Shown: one piece after another, positions 26,181 to 35,900 of the stretch
Numbering within the stretch: the first letter of the stretch is position 1
How the letters are laid out: the number at the start of each line of letters is the position of its first letter
Source of the DNA: Verrucomicrobiota bacterium
GTDB taxonomy: Bacteria; Chlamydiota; Chlamydiia; Chlamydiales; Rhabdochlamydiaceae
Reading direction: 5' to 3'
Length of the DNA: 64,000 nt
NCBI GenBank assembly: GCA_018239715.1
Contig: JAFEGW010000016.1
Location: forward strand, 33,066-97,065
The notes under the pieces: model-generated
Seen by the model: only the letters and a program-made list of their open reading frames with translations
What the model was told of the DNA's origin: nothing
The model's database searches: none
Translations under genes and position numbers: made by a program

Positions 26181-26747
26181 TTAGCGTGCATATCGATATT
26201 GGTGCAACAGGGATGTGCTGAAGCGGCGCTGGTCGATAAGGACAAGATGCTGGAGCTCAATCGGTTCAAAGGGAGAAGGATGGAGGCTTTCTAAAAATAA
26301 AGTGCCTCCGGGGGCAAGAAGAGAAGAAGAATCAAAATAGGAAAGAAGATCGGTATAGATCGATTTTTTGTGATAAGGCGGATCTGCATAGATAATCTGA
26401 AAGACTTCCCGATTCTTCTCAAGTTTTTTGAAAGCCTCAAAGACGTCGAAAGGGTAAACGGTAGCTTGGTTTTCAAGTTGCAAAGAGGTAAGGTTTGCTT
26501 TAATGCACCGGAGGGCATCTCGATGGTTTTCCACAATACAGGCGTGCTTCGCCCCGCGGCTGAGGGCTTCGAGGGCCATCGCGCCGCTGCCGGCGAAGAG
26601 ATCGAGGAAATGGGCATCTTCAATCCACGGCTGCAAGATATCGAAGACGGCTTTACGGAGCATAGAGGTGGTGGGACGGGTTTGAGTGCCTTTAGGAGAT
26701 TGGAGGGGCCGGCCGCGGAATTTACCGCCGAGTACGCGTAAGGTCAT
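26181..26747 (-). CDS. rsmD: 16S rRNA (guanine966-N2)-methyltransferase RsmD
   Basis: 188 residues from ATG 26747 (MTLRVLGGKFRGRPL). The frame is open to 26915, but the upstream part is the end of the VWA gene read in another frame. The protein has the SAM-binding loop FLDLFAGSGAMALEALSRGA and the catalytic IIYADPPYHK (DPPY motif of N2/N6 methylases). TRPTTSMLRKAVFDIL is the RsmD-specific RPT-x6-E/K-x2-FN/D motif. It methylates G966 of 16S rRNA. The start overlaps the VWA gene's stop by 26 bases. Confidence 0.93.
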   Translation of the reverse strand: MTLRVLGGKFRGRPLQSPKGTQTRPTTSMLRKAVFDILQPWIEDAHFLDLFAGSGAMALEALSRGAKHACIVENHRDALRCIKANLTSLQLENQATVYPFDVFEAFKKLEKNREVFQIIYADPPYHKKSIYTDLLSYFDSSSLLAPGGTLFLESLHPSPFEPIELQHLVLIDQRRFSTSLLHQYRYAR

Positions 26748-28560
26748 CGGCGAGAAGTTTTTTGGCTTGTTCAAGAAGTGCAGGTTTGCCTTCTTGAAGA
26801 TACTGTTCATAGAATAAACGAGCTTGCTCTGCAGCCCATTGTTTGGAGAGAAGCCGATTTCCGGGTTTGGCCTTGGAGAAGGAGATGGTTTTTTTGATGG
26901 CCAGCAGTTGACCATTGTTTTTACCTTCTAACAAGAGAGTAAAATCGGAAAGTTTATCCGCCGTGCCATAAAGAACATACGGGTGATCGCTGAAGAGATA
27001 AGGGAGGCGGGAAGAAGAAGGATAGAGCTGGAGGCGGGCTGAAGGGTCGGTCGGTGTGATGGAAAGCGACATGTCTTTGGCGACCGGCGAGCGGATAGTG
27101 AGGACTAATTTTGCAAGTTTGCGGGGAAATCCGGTATGAGTATCCGAATAGAGCAAAGAGCCGCGGCTGACGGTGCTCAGTAAATCCAGGGTTGAGAGAT
27201 TATTGTCTTGTCCGACAGCGGCTGTATAAAGAGTGACTTTTCCACGGTTGGCTTGGAGCCAGGCGTTGATCAAGCTGCGTTGTTTATCGGGTTTTACAGT
27301 CGTGTCACCGTCAGAAATCAAGATGGCCGTGTAGGTCTCATCTTCTTTGACCTCTGCAGGGATGATTTTACCCAATGAGGTATAGATATTGGCATCCGCT
27401 CCATAATGGCCGCGAGGCTGCCGTTCTAAAAATTCTTCGGCGAGCCGCTGATTTTTCTTGGTATATGGAAGGAGAGTTTCACTCAGGCGCGCAATTTTAG
27501 AATCAAAAATAAGGATATTGAAATGGTCCCCCTCCCTCAAGGATGCAATAGCGCGGGAGACCGCTCTCTTAAAAGATTGGTAGCGGTGTTTTTCAATCGA
27601 GTTGGAACGGTCGAGAATAAAATAGTAGTTTTGTTTTAAGCGGTGCTGAGCAAGGTCGATTTTGGGGAGGAAAGTGAGTGAGAAGAGATAACCCCCTTCT
27701 TCCCTGGCGACAGTCTTAATATCGACATCGAAAGCATCATTCCATTCGAGGCTGCTGATCTGCGGGATACCGTAAGCAGAAAGGCAGGCCGGCGTAGAAA
27801 AACGGGGCGCGATCGGGGCTGGAGGTTTTAAACTGAGGGAAGAGGATGGAAGAGGTTTTTGCGCGATCGGCACCTCCGTTTCTAAAAGAGGCTGCTCTTT
27901 TGAAAGTAATGAAAAGTCGCTGGAGATGCCCCTCTGAGGAGAAGGTATCGCCGTGGAAGAGCCCAAAGGTGCATGGAAGTTTTCTTGAGAGGGAAGGAAT
28001 TCAAAATCCGGTGTGCTTTCGGGATCGAGAGCTTGCTGCTGGGGCATCGTTTGCACCACCAAACTTTCAAAAGGATTTTCTTGTTGTTGGAGAGGCTCAA
28101 TAGAGAGGGGCGGCTGATCTAGATGCAGCGGAGGGTGGAAGAGGCTTGCAGAGATCTCGGGATCGTGAAGATCCTGAGAGTCTGTCAGGGGATCTACCGG
28201 CAGACTTGAAACCGAGGCAAGGTCCTGCATTTCAGGAAGCACCAAATGCTGCTCTTTCACAAGGGCCGGAGATTGCTCGAGAGCGGCAGTGTGCTCCTGG
28301 GCAGTTGCAGCTTTCCCTGTATAAGGTGCAAGAGACTGGTGAGGAGAAACCACGACAAAATCACGAAAAGCTTCTTCTAGGACAGCATCTTTTTTTAAAA
28401 GGGCAATTTCTTCGCCCTCTAGAGAAGTGGGCGGGGTTTTACCCAGATGGGTAAAAAAGTTAGGATGGAAATGGACAGGGCTCGTGAAAAACACTGTCAT
28501 GGCCATCACATGGATTGCCCCGGAAACCATCAAGCATTTAAAAAAAAGAGAATCTTTCAT
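26722..28560 (-). CDS. VWA-domain protein with N-terminal membrane anchor
   Basis: 612 residues. A transmembrane segment (about 8-26) is followed by about 240 residues of Pro/Gln/Ser-rich, probably disordered sequence. A von Willebrand factor A domain spans about 310-500, with the MIDAS motif D317-x-S-x-S (FILDRSNS), the later Thr in NIYTSLG, and ILISDGDTT. This is the metal-dependent adhesion site used for protein-protein contact. The disordered region resembles periplasm-spanning linkers of TonB/TolA-like proteins. It sits between a TPR protein (2 bases upstream) and rsmD, so TPR plus VWA probably act together at the envelope. The ligand is unknown. Confidence 0.75.
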   Translation of the reverse strand: MKDSLFFKCLMVSGAIHVMAMTVFFTSPVHFHPNFFTHLGKTPPTSLEGEEIALLKKDAVLEEAFRDFVVVSPHQSLAPYTGKAATAQEHTAALEQSPALVKEQHLVLPEMQDLASVSSLPVDPLTDSQDLHDPEISASLFHPPLHLDQPPLSIEPLQQQENPFESLVVQTMPQQQALDPESTPDFEFLPSQENFHAPLGSSTAIPSPQRGISSDFSLLSKEQPLLETEVPIAQKPLPSSSLSLKPPAPIAPRFSTPACLSAYGIPQISSLEWNDAFDVDIKTVAREEGGYLFSLTFLPKIDLAQHRLKQNYYFILDRSNSIEKHRYQSFKRAVSRAIASLREGDHFNILIFDSKIARLSETLLPYTKKNQRLAEEFLERQPRGHYGADANIYTSLGKIIPAEVKEDETYTAILISDGDTTVKPDKQRSLINAWLQANRGKVTLYTAAVGQDNNLSTLDLLSTVSRGSLLYSDTHTGFPRKLAKLVLTIRSPVAKDMSLSITPTDPSARLQLYPSSSRLPYLFSDHPYVLYGTADKLSDFTLLLEGKNNGQLLAIKKTISFSKAKPGNRLLSKQWAAEQARLFYEQYLQEGKPALLEQAKKLLADDLTRTRR

Positions 28561-28562
28561 CG

Positions 28563-31253
28563 TTACTGTGTTAGGGCTTTCAGGTTGAGCTGCGCTCTAT
28601 TTTTTAAGTAAGGAGTAATAGGGCTAGCTTGTAAAACTTCTTGTAAAAGCGCAAGCGCGACATCTTCCGATCTCCGGGCTTTGTCTAAATCGTTCAATTC
28701 TTTAGCGAGCTCGGCTTCGATGCAGAAAATTTCAGCTTCAATGCATTTCATATAATTTTGGAATAGGTGATCTTTTTCAGGAAAGCGAAGACGGGCCTCA
28801 TGATATTCTTGCGAGATCGGATCGGTTTTGGCATTGAAATCATCTTTGATACGGTTCAAGAAAAATATAGCGGACTCGCGCCGCGCCTCAGGAGACGACA
28901 TCTGGGTGCGGATATCGGCATATTCGAGGGCTGCCTCTAAATGGAGCGGCTCGCAGGAAAGTTTTTTCTGAATCTGCAAATCTTTCAAACTTAATAAGAT
29001 GTTTGTAATGGTAGGATTGGATTCATTCCTATCGCTGGCGGGGCAGCGGGCAAGGAGAATGCGATTTTTTTCCAAAAGAGCGGCGTTGGAGATATAGGTC
29101 GGAGCAGCATCAGCGGGGGCGATAAGCTCATCAAAGGACTTTAAGGCGTTGTCGGGTTCATTCAATGAAAGATAGAGCTTGCCGAGCTCAAAAAGAGTTT
29201 GCCGCTCGAGTTTCCAAGGCTGGGAGCTGTTTTGAACCTGCATTTCTCTCAGCGAGGTTAAGAGCTGTTTTTTGGCGGCAGGCTGCAAAAGCTCTGCAAA
29301 TTTCATGACTTCAGATTCCAGATAAGTTTGCGCGGGATCAAAATGGACAGCAAGATGATCGTCGGTTTTTAAAATCTTCTGATAAAGCTTCACAGCCCGG
29401 TTTTCATGTTCGGCATTGCCTTGTTGGGCCCCTTCAAAATAATAATGGGCGAGCCAGAGCTCGTTTTCCTGCTGGATAGCGACGCCATCGATCAAATGGC
29501 ATTGGTAGAGATGCTCAGCTGCTTTGTCGTACTCTTTCGTGGTGAGATAAGTATTAAACAGCTGCAGCCGCAATGCTGTTTTATTTTCTGGGTCTTTTGC
29601 GATTGCAAGGGCTCTTTCTGCGATGATGGCAAAAATTTCTGGCGGTGAGTTTAATTCGCGATGGATATGGGCCTGCAAGAGAAGCGCCTCAGGGATCGAA
29701 GAGTGCTCCGGATACTGCGTGGCAAAAAGAGAAAGTTCGTTAAGAGCTTCCTGGAAATTCTTGAGATCAAAGAGCAATTGGCCTGCTAAGAATCGGTAGT
29801 TTGCTTGTTCTTCAGGAGTAAAGAGATTGGGTTTGCCGAGCGCTTGCAAAAGGTCGCTTGCCAGCTGCTCTTTTTTCGCTAAGAGATTTTCTGAAGAGGC
29901 TGCTTTCAGCTCTTGCACGGAACAATGAACAATGGAGGACCAAATGAGATCTGAGCGGGAGGTTTCAGGAAACTCTTTTAAGTAGGCTAGGAAAGCGTCG
30001 CGGCTGTCTTCCCATTTTTGAATCTTGGAAAGCAGAAGAGCATGGTCATAGAGAAGCGTCTCTTTTTCGGGGATTTCAGGAAATTCCAATAATAGGCGGC
30101 CTAGATCCGCCGTGGCTTGATCGGCGCTTCCCTTTTGCAAGGCTGTTTGAGCATGTAGTAGCAGGGCCTTACCCGCTTCTTCATCCCGGGGAAATGCCGC
30201 AAGAAATTGTTCCAAGGTGCGGTCAAAGAGGTCTGGATCTTGAATTTTTTGCGAGCAGGTAATAAGTGTCAAAAAGGCAGCGCGCTTATAAGAGGTGCTT
30301 TCAGATTCTTCTTGGATGTATCTTTCGAAATAGGCTGCTGCATCAGAGAATTTTTCGAGTTTAAAATAGCTGCGACCTAAGCAGAAGTCAAATAAAGGTT
30401 TTTTATCGGCTGCCAGATGCGAAGAAAGGATAGAGGCGCGCTGGACTAGATCGGCAAAACGGTTTTCTTGGAAAAGCAAAAGGAGTTCATTATAGGCAGC
30501 TTCAGGCGCCTTTGTTTTTCCCAGGTCGACAATCTGTTGATAAGTCTCGATAGCCTTGTCCTTATTGAAGGTGAGCTGAAGAGAGGCAGCCTGCAGTAAA
30601 ATTTCTTCTTTCTTATCGGGCATTTTGTCTGCAAGCAGGACATAAAGGGAAGAGGCTTCGGGGTTTTCTTGCAAGATGCGGTGGACTTCGGCTAGCGGGA
30701 GCAGAACTTTTTCTTTGTAGCTTGTTTCATAGAGGCTTAATAAAAACGGCCTTGCTTGAAGAGCAAGCTCCTTTTGATGGGCAGAATCTTCGAGGCTTTG
30801 GAGTTTACGAAAGAGCGAGTCGGCAAGTAAAAATTGAAGCTCTTCTTTCGACTCGATAGACGTCCCCTCACCTTGTAAAACAGCGGTTAAATTTCCGATG
30901 ACGGCATCATACTGACCCAAGAGGTAAAGGCATTGAGATTTGCGTGTGAGTGTTTTTTGCTGCAGCGATACATCAGCAAGTTTCTCATAAAGCTCTAAGG
31001 CTCTTTTGTAGTCGCGTTCCTGATAAAGGATATCCGCTAAAATGGCATGCAAATTGTCATGGATAGCCGATTGAGGGTGAGCAGCCAGAAAATCTTCAAT
31101 CTGTTTCTTGACCAATCCAAAATCTTTGTCTTTCCAAAACTCTGTGACGCGGCGCAAGAAAAACGCTTCTTGCGAAGAGAGCTTTTCCGGCGCAACCATG
31201 GCCCCTTGAGTGGCTAAAAGAACAAGACAAGTGGAAACGAAGATGTTGCTCAT
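28563..31253 (-). CDS. Large secreted TPR-repeat protein
   Basis: 896 residues with a signal peptide (about 1-21, ending TQGAMVA). At least 15 TPR-like helical pairs follow, for example DILYQERDYKRALELYEKLADVS (split by repeat), FCLGRSYFKLEKFSDAAAYFERY, and LGKLYLSLNEPDNALKSFDEL. The pattern recalls periplasmic TPR scaffolds such as the BamD/YbgF class but is much longer. AAAGGGG precedes the ATG at 31253. It is first in a minus-strand operon with the VWA protein and rsmD-coaD. Likely a periplasmic or outer-membrane-associated scaffold; partners unknown. Confidence 0.75.
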   Translation of the reverse strand: MSNIFVSTCLVLLATQGAMVAPEKLSSQEAFFLRRVTEFWKDKDFGLVKKQIEDFLAAHPQSAIHDNLHAILADILYQERDYKRALELYEKLADVSLQQKTLTRKSQCLYLLGQYDAVIGNLTAVLQGEGTSIESKEELQFLLADSLFRKLQSLEDSAHQKELALQARPFLLSLYETSYKEKVLLPLAEVHRILQENPEASSLYVLLADKMPDKKEEILLQAASLQLTFNKDKAIETYQQIVDLGKTKAPEAAYNELLLLFQENRFADLVQRASILSSHLAADKKPLFDFCLGRSYFKLEKFSDAAAYFERYIQEESESTSYKRAAFLTLITCSQKIQDPDLFDRTLEQFLAAFPRDEEAGKALLLHAQTALQKGSADQATADLGRLLLEFPEIPEKETLLYDHALLLSKIQKWEDSRDAFLAYLKEFPETSRSDLIWSSIVHCSVQELKAASSENLLAKKEQLASDLLQALGKPNLFTPEEQANYRFLAGQLLFDLKNFQEALNELSLFATQYPEHSSIPEALLLQAHIHRELNSPPEIFAIIAERALAIAKDPENKTALRLQLFNTYLTTKEYDKAAEHLYQCHLIDGVAIQQENELWLAHYYFEGAQQGNAEHENRAVKLYQKILKTDDHLAVHFDPAQTYLESEVMKFAELLQPAAKKQLLTSLREMQVQNSSQPWKLERQTLFELGKLYLSLNEPDNALKSFDELIAPADAAPTYISNAALLEKNRILLARCPASDRNESNPTITNILLSLKDLQIQKKLSCEPLHLEAALEYADIRTQMSSPEARRESAIFFLNRIKDDFNAKTDPISQEYHEARLRFPEKDHLFQNYMKCIEAEIFCIEAELAKELNDLDKARRSEDVALALLQEVLQASPITPYLKNRAQLNLKALTQ

Positions 31254-31633
31254 GCGGCCCCTTTAATAGTATTTCTTCTATTGAACAGACAAACCCTTTT
31301 TTTGTCCTCAAAAATTGTCCTTGCACAGCTAGAAGCACAAAAATTCGTATTGCTTAACTTCTGACATAACTTCAATTATCTGCTAAGATCGCCCTTTCTC
31401 GCTGGGTAACTTTCACAAGAAGTTGCAGAAGTATTGCCTGTTAAGTGGTACAGACATAACGAGAACAATCAATATTGAAGCTGAAACTTTTTCGAGAGCT
31501 TGGTCAGCGATAGAATTCCGTAAGCACTGTTATAGAAAAATGGACAGAAAAAATGTGCGAAGATAATCCGATCATGTTGCTAGCAAGGAGGAACAGATAA
31601 AAAACCTATCTATTCCTCCATGTTATTAAGACG
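31254..31633. other. 380-base intergenic region between accessory and core genes
   Basis: No gene is visible. The right part (31254-31340) is the upstream region of the TPR gene. At 31475-31511 there is a possible decayed copy of the palindromic repeat at 48452-48604: TTGAAGCTG, AACTTT, CGAGAGCT and TCAGCGAT occur in the same order. The left end holds the hairpin at 31587-31619. Confidence 0.4.
31587..31619 (-). terminator. Hairpin downstream of the 435-residue gene
   Basis: GGAGGAACAGATA at 31587-31599 pairs with TATCTATTCCTCC at 31607-31619 (13 bases, one mismatch, 7-base loop), 14 bases past the stop of the minus-strand gene. No T-run follows the stem, though the loop is T-rich on that strand. 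Probably an RNA 3'-end hairpin or attenuator. Confidence 0.45.
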
Positions 31634-32941
31634 TTACGCTTTAGAGCTTCGTGCTTGATCACACAAAAGAAATGAATCTAATTGTTTGTTCTCTTCGGAC
31701 TCAATTGTTAGCAATTCTTGCTTAAGTGTTTTATACATTTCCTTTTGCTCTTGAATTGCTTGATACTCTGATTGAGCTTTGCGGAGCTTTTCTTCATTGG
31801 CTTCGCTTTTTGCTTGTTCAGATAACGCTGCAATCACATCCTCAAGCGCTTCTTCACGTTCGCTAGTTTCCTGCATTTGTGCAAATTTGCTTTCTAAGAA
31901 TTTCTTAACGGGCTCAAATCGAGGCTTGCTAGCGTATTTCTTTAAGGCATTCAGACACTCTGCACGAAGATTTGCATATTTATTTTTTCGACTGAGTGTT
32001 CCTAGAAATTTGATAGTAAGAATTCGTGTTTCATAGTATCTATCCAGCTTTTTTGCTAGTTTTTTTAACTTGCTTAATGGAAAGGAATCAAAAACTCGTG
32101 ATAAATGTTTGTGATCTGCAATATTAAGATCCTCTAAATCGAGAAGGCGAATAAGATGGTCAAAGGCCAAGTCACGCGCTTTTCCATCTACCTGTTTGTT
32201 TTTTATTAATTCTTTACAAATAACAGCTAGACAAAGCGTATAGTTATGTCCTTTTTTTAAGAAATTTTCTACTTTTGTTTTAAATAGTTGATTGAAATCT
32301 TGCTCAGTTTGGATGCGCGTCGAGTCCCAGCGAAGTGTATGGACATCAGGATACCAAGGCCTAACAAAATTAAGCCTTAGTTGTTGAATGAGCTCCCCTA
32401 AGCCGAGAATCATTCCAGGTATGTTTTTTCCTGAAATGCTTTCTCCAATTTTCAAACCTGATTTGAGATAATCATTCCAAACGCTCTCGCTAGGTTTTAA
32501 ACATTTTGCTGCTTGCTGGGCGCATCGATATTCAAATTTGATTGCAATCAGGGAATCTCGCGGTAAGATTGACAAATTCTTTTTGGCATGATTAATCAAG
32601 TCATTCCTTGTCCCCTTATCCGTAGCTAACTGACGTTGGCGCCAACATTGATACCACATTAGTTCTATGTACACTCGATAGGCCTTACTTAAGGTACGAT
32701 GTAAAGGGAAGTTATGCTGAATGCTTCGTGATGAAATTGCTTTATCTAGTTCATCAACAACAGGATCAACGACCTCCTTTATTAGGGGTTCATGTTTAAG
32801 CTCAGCTTTAATTAAACAAGCTCCATCCTGATATAGCTGCTTTGCCTCCTGCCGCGCTTTATCAACATCAAAACCATCTTTAAGCGCTTTATTGATATTT
32901 TGTGCGCTTAATGCAATTCTATTTAAAGTAATTGTTGCCAT
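31634..32941 (-). CDS. Unknown helical protein paired with the TPR-CHAT gene
   Basis: 435 residues, no signal peptide or membrane segment, strongly helical and lysine-rich. The C-terminal 80 residues (about 345-425) form a coiled coil rich in Glu, Lys and Gln. The middle (about 200-340) has regularly spaced Leu/aromatic helices such as LAFDHLIRLLDLEDLNIADH and RILTIKFLGTLSRKNKY, suggesting a HEAT- or TPR-like solenoid. I do not recognise a family. It lies 51 bases downstream of the CHAT gene on the same strand and shares its AT-rich composition. It is the natural candidate for a substrate, regulator or second subunit of the CHAT protein; that is inference. Confidence 0.55.
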   Translation of the reverse strand: MATITLNRIALSAQNINKALKDGFDVDKARQEAKQLYQDGACLIKAELKHEPLIKEVVDPVVDELDKAISSRSIQHNFPLHRTLSKAYRVYIELMWYQCWRQRQLATDKGTRNDLINHAKKNLSILPRDSLIAIKFEYRCAQQAAKCLKPSESVWNDYLKSGLKIGESISGKNIPGMILGLGELIQQLRLNFVRPWYPDVHTLRWDSTRIQTEQDFNQLFKTKVENFLKKGHNYTLCLAVICKELIKNKQVDGKARDLAFDHLIRLLDLEDLNIADHKHLSRVFDSFPLSKLKKLAKKLDRYYETRILTIKFLGTLSRKNKYANLRAECLNALKKYASKPRFEPVKKFLESKFAQMQETSEREEALEDVIAALSEQAKSEANEEKLRKAQSEYQAIQEQKEMYKTLKQELLTIESEENKQLDSFLLCDQARSSKA

Positions 32942-32992
32942 AATTAACTCCTTTAAATTATTTTGTTTTTTTTTATTTCTTATCTAATCCTA

Positions 32993-35900
32993 TCACTCTA
33001 TTGCGCCCGAGAGAAAAAAACATCCCCATCGGTGAGGGTTATCCCTTTCTTTTTCTATACCTTTCATCATAGCTCGTCTCAATGCTTCTGCTTTATTGAC
33101 TCTTTCTATTTCTTTTCCTTCTTTGTTTTTCCCTAAAGCACTACAGTAGAATTCCTCAACCATTTGAATCGTAAGCGCGCTTTCCGGAACCCGCCAATGA
33201 GATGCGATCACAGAAAGAACTCCTGCCGTATGGAAAGACCACACTGCACCTATGCTGCCTTCATTTTGAATTTTGCCTGTTCCTGAAAAGCAAGCGCTCA
33301 GGAATACTAGTTCTGACTTTAATTTTAGCGAAGCAATCTCCTGAGAATATAGGTTTCCATCAGGATGGCGTGCATCTTTTGCAAGCTTAAACACACCTTC
33401 AAATACGGAATATCGATCCAATGTCTTACTAGCCAAGCCATGGCAAGCTAAATGGATCCAGCGTGCTTTTTGCATTTTCTCAATTGTATGAAGAACTGTA
33501 GCCTCTCCGAGTGATAAGATATCTTCAGTTTTCGTTTTTAGAATATCTTTGACTTTTTGAATCTCTACTGCAGATAAGGGAAGATCCTCAAATTTAGGGT
33601 CGGATATTTTAGGATTCCCGACAAGGCAATGAGCTTGGGACAAATCTTTATTGCTCGAGCTTAAGAGTTGCAATACCTTCATAGAAGGAGCCATAGAAAT
33701 AGGATGACTTTCAATAAGGTATTCGCCTTTGTCATTTTTTAAAGCAGCAAAAGGGATCTGCGACAAAAAGCCATCTGGGATAATTGTCAGTATCTTATCT
33801 TTAGGCAAAAAACTCTCAATAGGTTTGATTAGAGCCTTGTACCATTCGGATAAACGATTTTTAAATCTGTCAATCGATCCTCGAGGCACATTAGCTTCTC
33901 CGCGATAGAGATTTTGCATTTCTTTTAAGACATCGAGAGTAGGATATTCAGAAGCTCCCCGGCTATCTCTAATAAAGGGAAACTTTTCCAACATTTTAGT
34001 TGCATCTCGCATATCATCGGATAAGCTCTCTTTAGGGATATTTATCTGTTTAATTTCACCTTGGCCTTCTGGTGGCACAACCCAGACTCTCAGATCTCCA
34101 CGATCCTCAGCCAAAGAAGAAATAGAATAAGCCACAAAGCAGGTGTTCAAATTTTTTGCCAGAGCTTGCATATCTTTTGCGGAGAGGAAGATAGAGGGCA
34201 ATGGAGTCGAGGTAGATCTCTTGCCGGAAAGAACTGCTAGGAGAGCTCGAGCATGTCTAGCATCAGTTATTTGGAGTGCTTCCTCCAACTTCTTTTGCTT
34301 ATCTAAAACTCTTTCTAGTCCCATGTATGTTTTAACCTGACCTTCAAATAGAGTAATTCTCCATTGATTACTATCTCCTAGCTGATGCTGGAGTTCCGAA
34401 TAAACTTCGATGCTTTCTCTAAATCTCTTTTCAGCCATATCAAGCTGGTTAAGGTCTTCATGGGCAAACCCCAAATTGCTCAGAATGCCGGCTTTCCCTG
34501 TCACATCATTGAGCTTTTCTGCAAGTTCCAGTGCAGATGAGTAATGAGTGATGGCTTCTCTGCATTTTCCTTGGGCATAAAAAGCAATTCCTAGGCCATT
34601 ATAGGCTGCTTCAAGGGCATCGCGATCTTCAAAATCTTTGGCTATATCTATTTGCTTATGAAACTGCTGAATGGCTATTTCGAAGTGGTTTAATTGAAGC
34701 AAAATTGTTGCACTTAAGCCATAAGCCATTGCTTCTTCCGAGCGAAGATGATATCTCATAGCAATTTCTAATTGTTCGTCGGCACATTTCAATGCCTGCT
34801 CTAAATTCCCTAAATTACGATGAGCGTTAGCGAGGTTTCTGCAGGCTTCAGCTTCTGCGGCTCGATCTCGAAGTCTTTGGGTAATCTTCCGATGTTTTTG
34901 ATGGTATTCAATTGCTTTTGCATATTCACCTAAAGAGTTATGGTCCATCCCAAGGTTTCCATAGGCTGAGCCCTCGCCCCTGAGGTCTTTAAGAAGTCTG
35001 GCAAGTCTCAGGCTCTCTTCATGATATGTAACCGCCTGCCGATTATCTCCTTGAGCATGATGAGCATTTCCTAGATTGGCATTGGCACTCATTTGCCCTC
35101 TGAGATCCTTCAAATCAGTGGCAAACTTTAAGCTCTCTTGATGATGTTCGATTGCCTTTTTATAATCTCCTTGTGAATGATAAGCGTTCCCTAGGTTCCC
35201 ATGTGCGGTTTCTTGATCTTTAGGCTCTTTAAGCCTTTCTGCAATCTCTAAATGTTTCATATGACATTCAATGGCCTTCACATAATTTCCTTGAAAGTCA
35301 TAAGAGATCCCGAGCCCTCCGTTGGCTCTTCCGATCTCTAATTCTGAATGCATTTTTTCAGCGATTGCTAATCGTTTATTTTGATATTCAAGGGCCTTAT
35401 CGCACTCTTTGAGAACCGCATGCATATCTCCAAGAACTGCGTAAGATTCCAATTGCCTTTTTTCATCTTTAAGAGACTCAGCTTTTTGTAAAACTTTTTT
35501 GCAATATTCGATTGCTGATTGAAGATCTCCCGTAGATCTATACGTTTCTGCAAGATACATAAACAAGTTATATTCTAACTTCTCCAGCCTTTCGCTGCTG
35601 TCTGGATTTTCCCTTCGAACCATATCAACAACAATTAAGTTCTCTTGATAGTGGTCAATCGCAAGCTGGGTGTCACCAACTTCTCGGCAGAGATCACCCA
35701 CCAATCCTGGGATAATGTCTGTTTGTAAATCTTCTTTTAATTCTGCGATTTTCTGCTGAAGCTCAGTTGAGCATTGGAGAATCCTCTGGAGCATTTCTTG
35801 CATGTTTTGTAACGTAAGCTGGACTTCCTCATCCTGATCTCCTTCTTTTGCATATATCCTTAAACAAGCATCCACGTGGCTAGCCATGCTAGGGCCATGT

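Noticed and set aside
26748..26915. N-terminal extension of RsmD up to 26915
   Set aside because: The extra residues are the VWA gene's end in another frame; RsmD homologues begin near MTLRVLGGKFRG, giving ATG 26747.
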